A stretch of 64,000 bases of DNA from Cristatella mucedo (lineage: Eukaryota; Bryozoa; Phylactolaemata; Cristatellidae): positions 3,267,001 through 3,331,000 of the forward strand of contig WPIO01000013.1 in assembly GCA_009760855.2 (NCBI GenBank). The letters run 5' to 3'. Under the pieces are notes generated by a model. It was not told the origin of the DNA. It ran no database searches and saw only the letters and a program-made list of their open reading frames with translations. A program made the translations under genes and the position numbers. Below, one piece after another: positions 1-64,000 of this stretch (within the stretch, counting starts at the first letter, position 1; each line of letters opens with the position of its first letter).

Positions 1-1640
1 CGTCATACATAGTAAAGGCCCTTACAGCAACCTAACCACGTTTTTATGTCTGTCTTGGCCGCTAAGTTTACAAATCACGACAATAAGCTTGGAAGCAACA
101 TAATGCTCCCACCCACTTCGCGATACGCCCAGTCCACAAGGTCACCGAGGTCACGCCTGGCCTCTACTCAACCAAACTATCCGCCGGCTTGTGACCCAGG
201 CTGCTCATATTTATTGACACGCAAATATTATGAATTCTATGAATTAATACAAAATAAACGCTATTGGCTGGAAATGGGGCGAAACCAATTTGCCGGGTGC
301 GACAGGGTTTTGGGTTTTTTGACGACGCATGTGCTTTGCTCACGATTCAATCAAAGTGATGTGGAGCATGGCGGTGCACTGCGAATTGTTTATCAGAACA
401 GTGACAAAAAGCCAGATTATTAAATAGAAACTGAGTCACCAGAAACTGGGTCAATCTTCTGAGGGCCAAATCTGTCGTCTCTATATTAGATCAGAGGTAA
501 AATATCTTAAGAGCAGTACGCGTGATCGCAATCTTCGCGTGTTTCCGAGCATGTCTGAGCTAGAAGAGAATAAAGGGTAAGAGATCATCTGAAAGCTATT
601 GGTCCGAGCAATTCAGGAGTTTTATTCTTATTAAAATATCCACATTCAGTGAACAATTTAGTTGACAATGATGAGTTTTTGAAGCATTTGTTTTGAATAT
701 TTGCACTGAGTTTTGGGGGAAAATCACAGCGCCGCAGCATGCAGTTTCTCATTGCAATTCTTGAAGCCAGCAGTTTGTTCTGGGGCCAGAAAAAAGGTCG
801 GTTTTTATTACCGCATTCAGATTTTGGTAGCACTAAAAGAAGCAGTGCTCTTTTGTACTCCGATGTCACCGAAAGCGGAGCGAGCGCTTTCGTTGCGCAT
901 CTAAAATAGTTTAGAAATAGAATTTTACCTTGACTTTTGTAATATCTTTATTAGACCCTTTTATTCCGTTGCGATGTCAGAGTACTGTAGAAATCAACGT
1001 GCTGAGTACTTAGCGTATACAAATACCAAAAATGTATCTGTGCCACATTATTATGATGCTGTAATACATTTATCTGTATAATGCAAGTGACGCTTTTATT
1101 TTTTAGGTATTTCCGAATAAAATCTAATTTCCTTGTACAAGTTAGTATGAAATATTTATTACATTTTTAAACGAATGATCAATAGTTATTTATATTAAAT
1201 ATACTATGAATAGTCTGCAACAAACAAAAACTTGGTTGCATCACAAATAATAAGAGAGCTTCAAATAAAAGTTGACGAAATAAATATTGATTACCAGATA
1301 TAGCGGCTCTCAGTTTGGCCAAAAATAAAATTACCAAAGCTGCTGCTCACCAGTCAGCATTCTCCCTCTCAGTGCTAGGAAAATTAGTAAGAGGTTCAAA
1401 AGTCTGACCTCCCAAGAGCCAATAAATAAACCCATTCATCGTCTTTCTAAAATTGTAGAAATTGTTGTAATGACAGCATGAGATAAAGTAATTTTCCAAT
1501 TAAATGTTCGCCGGCAATGGAGTGGCTACTGGTTAGGTGGTTATGCTATACTCAACATTCTTTATTGGCTCAATATTTTCGATATTCAATGAATATTGCG
1601 TTCAAGCATATTTTAATCATTGCAGCATTACCCTCATTAC
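1..1640. other. No gene recognised
   Basis: AT-rich intergenic DNA. Open frames at 46-423 and 585-869 show no family resemblance and no splice context I can defend. Confidence 0.5.
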
Positions 1641-1644
1641 CCCG

Positions 1645-1790
1645 GGGTCTTAGTAGTGAAATAAGGTACTTGCTCTTCACGACCCAGGTCGTGGGTTCGA
1701 GTATTGCAGTGGGTGATCCTTTATCACCCCCCCACAAGCGGCGGTGATAGCCGCCAAGGCTTCTTTGCCGCTATATAATATAATAGCTAC
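1645..1790 (+). mobile_element. SINE-A copy 1 (tRNA-derived)
   Basis: The B-box-like GTGGGTTCGAGT is followed by the family body (CAGTGGGTGATCC, then GGTGATAGCCGCCAAGGCTTC and a GCTATATAAT end). It is older and more diverged than the copies at 27350 and 29163. Confidence 0.7.
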
Positions 1791-1904
1791 TGCAGCAGCG
1801 CTCGAGTGAAACTCGCTGATGGCAATTTTTGGTAGATGCAAATCCTTGTGACTCCGGTAGGGCAAAAGTTTCATATGTGCAACCAAAACGGTTTCGTTCA
1901 TATG

Positions 1905-1975
1905 GAAAGTGCCTAAAAAGAAATTAAGTTCTCTTAGAGCGTTATACAAAATTTAATATTAATACTATTATTCAT
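1905..1975 (+). mobile_element. LINE-A/SINE-B type hairpin tail fragment
   Basis: Reads AGTGCCTAAAAAGAAATTAA then GTTCTCTTAGAGCGTTATAC and an ATT-rich end. This is the diverged 3' hairpin found at the ends of LINE-A and SINE-B; what lies upstream is too diverged to assign. Confidence 0.55.
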
Positions 1976-2224
1976 TGACGAAAAGGAGGGAGCCAATAGG
2001 CCGTTTCCCTGCGTTCTCTGACCCAAAGAGGTGCGCCTGGCAGCCAAGCTGCTGCCACGTCCTTTAACCTACCTACGATTGGCTGTCTCTGGGAATGTCA
2101 AAGTCAGCGCCTCCTTAGCTAAATCCACTCTCTAAGCCAATAGTTACGTTAAGGTCTTCCGCAGCGATCTCTTTTTTCAAAATGTAGAGCAACTGGAGAC
2201 CGTCTGTCGAGAGACTGAGTGCCT

Positions 2225-2312
2225 AAAGCAATAATGTTTGTACGCCTGGAGATCGATCCCGAAATCTGTGTGCGACCAGGCCGACGCTCTACCGATTGAG
2301 CTATTGACACTG
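2225..2312 (-). mobile_element. tRNA-derived SINE head or tRNA pseudogene
   Basis: The minus strand has a good A box, TAGCTCAATCGGTAGAGC, and a B-box-like GGATCGATCTCC about 38 nt on. Stems of a functional tRNA do not close and flanking pairing is poor, so it is more likely SINE-derived. Confidence 0.45.
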
Positions 2313-2614
2313 TAGATATTCGACACTAAAGGCATATATCTAAGTTTGTACTTTTTTGCTAGAGCGTTTAACGATAATAGCACCTTAAGTCGTGGGACCA
2401 ACATACTCAAAGCTAAAGTCTGCAACCCACAACCGACGCACCTCACAACGTCCCCTGACATGACGACATTTTAAAAGAAGCTTAGAACACGCCTGACGAT
2501 TAAAGCATTTAGTGGGTCTTTGTGATTTGTTCTTCGTGTGCATATGCCTGCTTACAATATGCCTGCGGCTGGCTGATGTTACTTCCAATCATTTGATAGT
2601 GCTTTCCATACAAC

Positions 2615-2690
2615 ATCTGTAGAGTGCCTAGAAAGAACTTCAGTTCTTTGAGGGTGCTATACAAATTTATTATTATTATTATCCTGCATC
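2615..2690 (+). mobile_element. LINE-A/SINE-B type hairpin tail fragment
   Basis: Reads AGAGTGCCTAGAAAGAACTT, then AGTTCTTTGAGGGTGCTATA followed by (TTA)n: the family 3' hairpin with its trinucleotide tail. Confidence 0.6.
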
Positions 2691-2744
2691 TACAATGATG
2701 CTTTGACCTTCGCATATTCAAGAGAGGTAATCTTTTGAAGATCA

Positions 2745-2895
2745 GAATGTTCTAGAAGTGAGAGATGAGAAGGGAAGAGGTGGGGCGAGATGAGAGGTGG
2801 AGAGAAGAGAGGAGAGTAGGAAAGAGAAGAGGAGAAGACAGGAGAGCAGATCCGAGAAGAGAGAAGCTCAGGGGAAGAAGCTAGGAAAAATAAAC
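2745..2895. repeat. GA-rich low-complexity tract
   Basis: About 150 bases almost entirely A and G on the plus strand (GAGAGAAGAGAGGAGAG-type words), without a fixed unit. Confidence 0.85.
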
Positions 2896-3339
2896 TAATA
2901 GTGGTGACAATAGAGTCCAGATAATCACGTACTTAGGCGGGCAAGATTTTCTTTATTCTTCTTGCGGCGGATAGGTCTCTCATATTTGAACACTGTCCCG
3001 GCTGCGTATTTAGTGAGCAGTTTAGTATTGGATTTTACGTTTACGGCCATCGCGCTCGACATTCCTCCTTAACCAGCGCCTATATTTAGAGCAATGCATT
3101 TTTTTTATTAAATACATTTTTAATAATAATAATATTAAATAAAATAATAAATTTTTTATTTAAATTTTGGGCCTTTCAGTATTAGTAATCGTAGCGTAAG
3201 TCAAGTTGGCTCCGAAAGCTCGCGAGAAGTGCGAGGCTGTGCCGCATGAAGCAGGAAAAAACCCATATGCAATAAATAGTTGCACGAAAATGTATTTCAA
3301 ATGACGATTGAACGAACGAGGAGCTTTTCCGACGTGGTT

Positions 3340-3426
3340 TCGCTGATGATAAGAGTCGCGTGTAGCCGAAGCAGGCGGCGGCCCAAGAATGGCGGACGTG
3401 AAGGAAGACCGCTGCGGTTCGACGAG
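3340..3426 (+). CDS. Possible first exon of another transcript (MADVKEDRCGSTR)
   Basis: An ATG in the context AAGAATGGCGG near 3389 opens a 38-nt frame, MADVKEDRCGSTR, that runs straight into GAG|GTGAGT. CpG-rich DNA lies just upstream, and ATGGCGG resembles the YY1-type element found at many metazoan promoters. The phase (2) does not fit ORP1L exon 2, so it would be a separate gene, or an untranslated first exon. No downstream partner exon was found. Confidence 0.3.
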
Positions 3427-3559
3427 GTGAGTTGGGAAGCAGCATTATCGGGGGGGGGGGTGGGTGGGGGCGTCGGTAAGTCCGCACCACAGTGCCCCTC
3501 AAGTCTTCAAGGGATTTAAAAGGCTCGTTAGAGGAAGCCGAAGCCAAATGACCGGAGTC

Positions 3560-4390
3560 AGTGGAGAGAACGGTACGATGCGGATTAGACTGTACTTACG
3601 AAGTAGCTTTTCAAGCATACAGCTCCTTATATTTTCTTGTGGTGAAGATATCTTTGTGGGCTTTGTTTTGTGTGGCTGGCGTACTGCTGATTGGAGAGCA
3701 CAGACAAGCCGTCTGCTAGATGTGGCCGGTTCTTCCCGGTCAGACGGAATGGGGCGGCCATGTTTTCATGTCGTTCTTTTCAATGGACGATTGCGTAGCA
3801 TGAAAACAAAATATCCGTTCTTGGACACTTCGATTTCTCAGGGCTGTAGACTTTAAAAATCAATCTTGGTTAAAGCGTTGAAAAGGAATAAACATTTTCC
3901 ACATGAATTAGCTGCAGACATGCCTTCTAGTGGAACAAAGAATGCAACTTTGCATATTTTTAACAGCCTCTTTAATTCCCTGAGAGTGTTTGGCCTTAAT
4001 GAAGTAAGCGATGACACTCTTTCACAGTTGCTGTAGGTTTATTAGACGTTGTAAGTAAGCCACGCGCAGTTGCTGCTAGGTGCGCTAAAAAAAACTGCAC
4101 GAACCCACACAGGGGAGTTTGGTTGAGCTAGATTTCCGCTGCTGCAAAGGATTGTTACAGTGCGTTAGTTTACTAAGAAACAGGCTCCTAAGAGGCATAC
4201 GCCTGTGGGCGTGGCCGCGCCGCAATGTTGTTCTGTCCTAGCCGGACACACCGCTCGGACAATGGGCGCGATGCCCACCGACTCTTTAGGCACTGCAGTT
4301 GGGCAGTATCGGCTGACTAAACTCAATTTAATTGTGACGGGTCACAAAGGTAGCGTTTGTTCATCTTGTGCGTCGGCCTGTACGCTCGCT
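3560..4390. other. No gene recognised
   Basis: The 130-residue plus frame at 3464-3856 has no recognisable domain; it overlaps the putative first-exon region and is most likely chance. Nothing else is visible up to the (CT)n tract. Confidence 0.5.
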
Positions 4391-4396
4391 ATCCCC

Positions 4397-4399
<3 letters not shown>

Positions 4400-4475
<76 letters not shown>
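4400..4475. repeat. (CT)n microsatellite, about 75 bp
   Basis: Uninterrupted CT dinucleotides upstream of ORP1L, giving long Ser-Leu frames that are not genes. Confidence 0.98.
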
Positions 4476-4478
<3 letters not shown>

Positions 4479-5240
4479 ACCCTCTTCTCTACTCGAGCTA
4501 TGTAATGGCCCTACACGCCGGCTACAAAATCAGTATTTACGTATTTACGCACGCCCGCATGCGTCACCTTCGGTATAGTATAGTAGTATACAGTGGTATA
4601 GTTGTATACTATAGTTTATAGTACAGTATAGCCGTCCCACGCTACCCTATGAGGGCATCGGTCACCTTCGTCGCACTTTTGCCATCGCCAGTGCGAGCCC
4701 CTACACAAGCAAGACGCAGAAGGTGGAGCAACGATTGCCCAGAGGGGGGGGGGGGCGTGTACGGATATATGGCCGATCGGCGAGCGCTTCCTTATATGAA
4801 TCGTAGCTTGTACTCAAAACTGCACCATTTCCATATGAAACAACCCCAATCGAGACTGCATTTAAGCTTGAAGACCGTGTTAGCTTGTACAAGACATTAA
4901 CGCCAGCTTAAGTTTCTGTGCTTACGGCTATTTTAGCTCAGTTGTTAATAGTCACCCGTGCTTTCTGATGAAAAGGCAGGCTTTAGGGGAGCCAAGTTGC
5001 TAACACCTTTATACTATCGAGTTATCCCGGGTACTGCTGGGGCTAGAACCATGCACCCATCTGCAGTGTCATTCGCAATTTGAGCACGTAACTGGAGAGG
5101 CTATCTCATTCTCCACAGGGTGGGGGGGGGGTGAGAGGATCGCTCCAGATAGCAAGCGGAGATAGATAGCTCACGATAGGTATCGGTCACTCTGGATGCA
5201 TTATACATTAATACACGCACACACATCCGATGTGATTGTT

Positions 5241-5264
5241 AATATATATATATATATATATATA
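5241..5264. repeat. (AT)n microsatellite
   Basis: Twelve AT units just upstream of SINE-B copy 1. Confidence 0.95.
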
Positions 5265-5323
5265 ATTCATTTGTATAGCTCTCTAACAGAACCTAATCTC
5301 TACCCCAAAAAGGCAAGCACCTT

Positions 5324-5475
5324 ATCCGGCTTTGGCCCAGGTGCTCGCCTCGACCGAGGTCATGGTGAATGTATTTGATGGCCGAAGTCGTAGGCTCGAG
5401 CCCCGTGGCATATGTAAGCGCCTGAATAGAGATTAAGTTCTTTTAGGGCGCTATAAAAATGAATTTTCTTTATTT
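5324..5475 (+). mobile_element. SINE-B copy 1 (tRNA head, LINE-A-like hairpin tail)
   Basis: The tRNA-like head has TTTGGCCCAGGTGCT and B box GTAGGCTCGAGCCCCG. The tail AAGCGCCTGAATAGAGATTA then TTAGGGCGCTATAAA is the same hairpin type that ends LINE-A copies. It lies about 500 bp before the ORP1L start codon. Confidence 0.8.
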
Positions 5476-5699
5476 ATATACCACCGGGTCACACCAGGGC
5501 GGCGATGTCAACGTCCAGAACCCGATTCGGTGCGATATTCTGCTGCCTAATATTGACCGTGGACTAAAAAGATAGCACTTTCAGAAAGTACTGACACATG
5601 TTTTCATTAAAAGATACGAGACTTGCATTGTGAACCGCATTCTAGCGGCGACGCATGAAATCTGTTCAGAAGCAGGTCCACAGCGGTCGGGGGGACGGC

Positions 5700-5977
5700 G
5701 CCGGTCCTCAAACCTTGACCTTAGTACCACGGAAGTTTGACCCTCCTCCCCGGCGACGCTAAGCAAACGAAGCGCCAAGTGGTTGGGCTTTGACTCGTTC
5801 GCACGTGACATGGTGACCAGCCGTCGGCGGCTTCGCATGCATACGATGATAATAATGAAATTTCCTGAATGCTTTGAGAGGTCTTCTCGGCGGATATAGT
5901 TCGAGGTTCGAGGTTCCACGTTTGCTGGTCTCATTCTAAGAATCGCGCGAACAGTACTGTGACGAACCCAGCCGCTC
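5700..5977 (+). promoter_or_regulatory. GC/CpG-richer 5' flank and probable 5' UTR of ORP1L
   Basis: The 280 bases before the start codon are richer in CG dinucleotides than the surrounding DNA and include an E-box CACGTG near 5802. No TATA box is evident. This suits a dispersed-start promoter, but the transcription start cannot be read from the sequence. Confidence 0.3.
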
Positions 5978-61390
<55,413 letters not shown>

Positions 61391-61599
61391 GTGAGTGCAC
61401 AGACCGAGCCTTTTGGTTCGACATTCTATGTTTGCTTTACTTACGGCATTATTGCCTTAGTTTTGGCATTAGGGCAATCGTGGCTGAAGCCTGATGTCCC
61501 ATACAGAGTGCCTTTTTGCTGGCCGACATGCTTGATTTTGCAGAAGTTACACCCTGCCCAGTTTGGCTAACTAACATAAACTGATGGTTATGCCGGTAT

Positions 61600-62075
61600 T
61601 TAATAATAATAAGAATAATGCACTTGATAAAGCGCCCTCAGAGAACTCAAGCTCTTTCTAGGCGATTTACATTTGCTGCAAAGGAAACACGATCGAATGG
61701 TGACTGGTATCATGCTTGATAAACAACATGAATAACATGGTTAGGGGTGGCATGCACAGGGTCTGTATGCAAGAGTGGTTAGTGGCAGCATGCACAGTGT
61801 CAGCACACATAAGCACATGAAGGACGAATCACGTGAACCCACTAAATGCTGTCATAAATAGATGCGTTTTAACTTCTTTTTAAATGTGGTCAAGTCAGGG
61901 GATGTCGTGACACAAGTCGGAGTGAGTTCCAGGCTTTGAAAGCTAAGGAACTAAATGCACGGTCTCCAAAGGATTTGAGGTTTGTACAAGGTGTAGGTAA
62001 ACAGTTAGATTCCGAAAAGCAGGTGGTACTATGCTTGGCCTGGTGGGGGGGTAGATCTAATAGGTAGGAAGGTTA
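61600..62075 (-). mobile_element. LINE-A 3' end, same subfamily as 56757
   Basis: (ATT)n, hairpin with GGCGATTTAC variant, 3' UTR and C-terminal block up to about 62070. Nearly identical to 56757-57108 over their shared length but with a different 5' breakpoint. It lies 210 bp past ORP1L exon 19. Confidence 0.82.
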
Positions 62076-62099
62076 TGCTGAGCGTATGGGTGGTAGTTG

Positions 62100-62930
62100 T
62101 GTCTCCAGTTGAACTTATGCATTTGTGAACTTAGGCAGTTCAATGGTCTTTATGTACAAATAATCAAATGTTTTGAAGCATGTTTATATAATTATTGTGG
62201 TCCATAATGGCTTGAATGTGATCCAGGGCTCCATTACCTGCATGAGGAAACGGAGCCCCAAACAACCCCCAAATCATGATCCTGCCACTGCTGCTATACT
62301 TCATTTACAATGTGCTGCATGTCATTTGTGTATTCCTTGTCTTTGCTTGGCTTAATTGAACCCAACGATTGTTGTGACCAAAGAGTCAAATTTGCTTTCC
62401 TTACTTAAAGACTGTTTGGCAGCAGCTTTTTTAATCAGCAGGATATGGAGCCAGTTGTCCGACGGTCTTATTACTGGTCTGCATATGTACATACGGCCAC
62501 GAGTGTAGATTGCATGGTTTGAGCAGTCGGATGAATGACCCTGACTCATTAAGACATACACTTGACCATTTATCTTGATCCTCATTGAATGTGTCGCCTT
62601 GAGAACCCATGACATCAGAGAACACCCTTGATGTTAAGATGCAAGTATCTGTCCAATAAACCGTTTAACAAATCTTCAGAAGTCCAATGGACATGGCTTT
62701 CGGCCAAAGCAGCCTCTCAGTGCGATGCTGTCAGAATCAGCCACGATGCTTTCTTTGGCCAACCGTCCGGAAAAAATTTTCTCCTCCGAAAGTCGATGCC
62801 TTATCGTTTGCCTATTAATTTTTAGTCCATGTAGCGGCTTAAGTCACTGCACTATTATGGTCAAGTTGGCCTTCCTATTGCAGTAGTGCAGCCATCTATG
62901 GCAGATGGCCTTGCGACTGCCTTGCGGCTC
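62100..62930 (-). pseudogene. Tc1/mariner transposase relic (antisense)
   Basis: The minus strand reads SSGRIMIWGLFG and then GNGALDHIQAIMDHNNYINM (62170-62300), the GGSIMIWGCFS...IQGIMDQNVYIN block of Tc1-like transposases. Further 5', SKESKFDSLVTT near 62390 resembles the SDESKF site. The 62430-62900 part is much decayed. Confidence 0.65.
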
Positions 62931-62989
62931 GATGTCTTGTCATGGTGGCCTAGGCAGCACCTGTTGACCATGTAGCCTTTCCCTGTGTA

Positions 62990-63720
62990 CCTAAGCAGAT
63001 TATACCTGACAACCATACCTAATTTCTAGTACATGCTTTGCGATCTTCCTGCTTCTCCAGCTTCCTGTTTATAATGGACTAGCAGAATACTATTAGCAAA
63101 GTCGCTCCTTAGATCTCGGCACGCTGCACCAGTTTGCATCCTATTGACCAGAAAGAGAAAGAAAAGAGACCGAAAGATAATGAACAATTCAAACCCTCTC
63201 TTGCACTGAACAAACTCGCATGTTAACCTTCTTCAAGGCTCGATTCTGAAAAGGCAACAAGATTTAAAAAAGAATAGCCTGTTCCGTGCCCTGAAATTGG
63301 ATTTTTGTTCATTTCTGTATGCGTAGGTATACGCAAAAGTGGAGTAAGGATTATATCTAATGGGGGCAAGATCCGAAAGATTGTCATGCCAGAGGCAAGG
63401 CCTGCAAGATTTTCATGTAATGGGCAAGACCTGAAAGTCATGAAAATTATGGCATTCGTCGTTGGTGACTGTGGGGGGCGTAGGAACATGATTCTGCCCA
63501 GGTTCCTGCCCCACTATAGTAGGGCAGGGCAAACGCCCGCTACCCCCTTGGCTCTGCCACTAGATACACATAAACGAGATTTAGGTATGTGTATTCATTT
63601 CGGTAGTCATTTCCTCGTAACCATGACTATATCTCTCCATGTATATCCATCGTTTGCGTTGCTAAGGGCGTCACTCCTGAGCTGTTAAGCTGCTTGAAGC
63701 TCAGACCGTATCAGAATATG
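62990..63720. other. Downstream intron DNA: no features seen
   Basis: No resemblance to the next ORP1L exon. The frames at 63223-63688 overlap on opposite strands and look like chance. Confidence 0.5.
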
Positions 63721-63724
63721 GCCT

Positions 63725-64000
63725 CTCTCGGACAACTACTTTTCTGCTGCTGACCGTGGCACACATCCCTTCCAGCCGTCCTGAGCTGCTACTTCATGCT
63801 ACTCACTACCTCAACTGCTCTCCTGACTCAGCTATGCTGCTCACTTTTTCTTTGTTGCGTGAGATGAAGTCTGTGGCGAAATGTTTAACGAAAGTCGCTT
63901 AGGGTGTGAGTGTTCTATACAAAACTCTCCTTCATATCACCCACATAGTCGTTTCGGCTTTGTGGATATACAGACAAAGATGTGTTACATTACATTTAGC
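63725..64000 (+). mobile_element. LINE-B 3' end, running off the window
   Basis: Matches the reverse complement of 14693-14960: CTACTTCATGCTACTCACTA, TTGTTGCGTGAGATGAAGTC, TCTATACAAAACTCTCC, and the TTACATTACATT tail at the window edge. Confidence 0.75.

Noticed and set aside
2225-2312. Functional tRNA gene
   Set aside because: Good A box but the acceptor and T stems do not pair; same judgement for 22105-22175 and 50285-50350.
4205-4621. Plus frames with long Ser-Leu runs
   Set aside because: Direct translation of the (CT)n microsatellite; no splice sites or homology.
4925-5100. tRNA-derived SINE (A-box-like TTAGCTCAGTTGTTAATAG, possible B box GGGCTAGAACC)
   Set aside because: The boxes are too far apart and too degenerate; no second copy recognised.

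Overview
The window is animal nuclear DNA. It has spliced exons with GT/AG borders, introns of up to about 8 kb, long dinucleotide microsatellites, non-LTR retrotransposons (LINEs), tRNA-derived SINEs and DNA-transposon relics. There is no operon-like organisation. The host gene resembles its vertebrate relatives but is clearly diverged, and the LINE families look young, so a non-vertebrate metazoan is the best guess. I cannot place it further.

One gene explains nearly all real coding sequence. It is a plus-strand ORP1L-type oxysterol-binding-protein-related protein (vertebrate OSBPL1A), starting at 5978 and still open at the last exon I can find (61312-61390). I placed 19 exons by homology and by matching intron phases: 861 codons in one continuous frame. 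The order is three ankyrin repeats (exons 1-6), a diverged PH domain (exons 6-10), a coiled-coil linker (exons 11-13), a FFAT VAP-binding motif at the end of exon 13, an acidic linker (exon 14) and the first part of the sterol/PI4P-binding ORD (exons 15-19), including the EQVSHHPP signature. The rest of the ORD, roughly 230 residues, must lie beyond the window. Exons 7, 8 and 11 have tentative borders.

Layout. 1-5.9 kb: upstream DNA with SINEs, a (CT)n tract and a possible separate first exon near 3389. 6-20 kb: ankyrin exons between several truncated LINE-A copies. 20-36 kb: PH exons, most SINE-A copies, and an old LINE-A relic carrying a SPIN-like hAT MITE. 36-48 kb: linker exons around a nearly full-length antisense LINE-A (about 42.1-45.5 kb). 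49-53 kb: acidic linker and early ORD exons. 53-60 kb: a long intron with a 1.1 kb terminal-inverted-repeat element, a Tc1/mariner relic and LINE-A copies. 60-61.4 kb: ORD signature exons. 61.6-64 kb: LINE-A, a second Tc1/mariner relic and a LINE-B 3' end.

The repeats appear to form a system. LINE-A copies end in a short hairpin followed by (ATT)n. SINE-B carries the same kind of hairpin tail after a tRNA-like head, as expected if it borrows LINE-A's machinery. SINE-A is a second tRNA-derived family whose seven copies here all lie on the plus strand.
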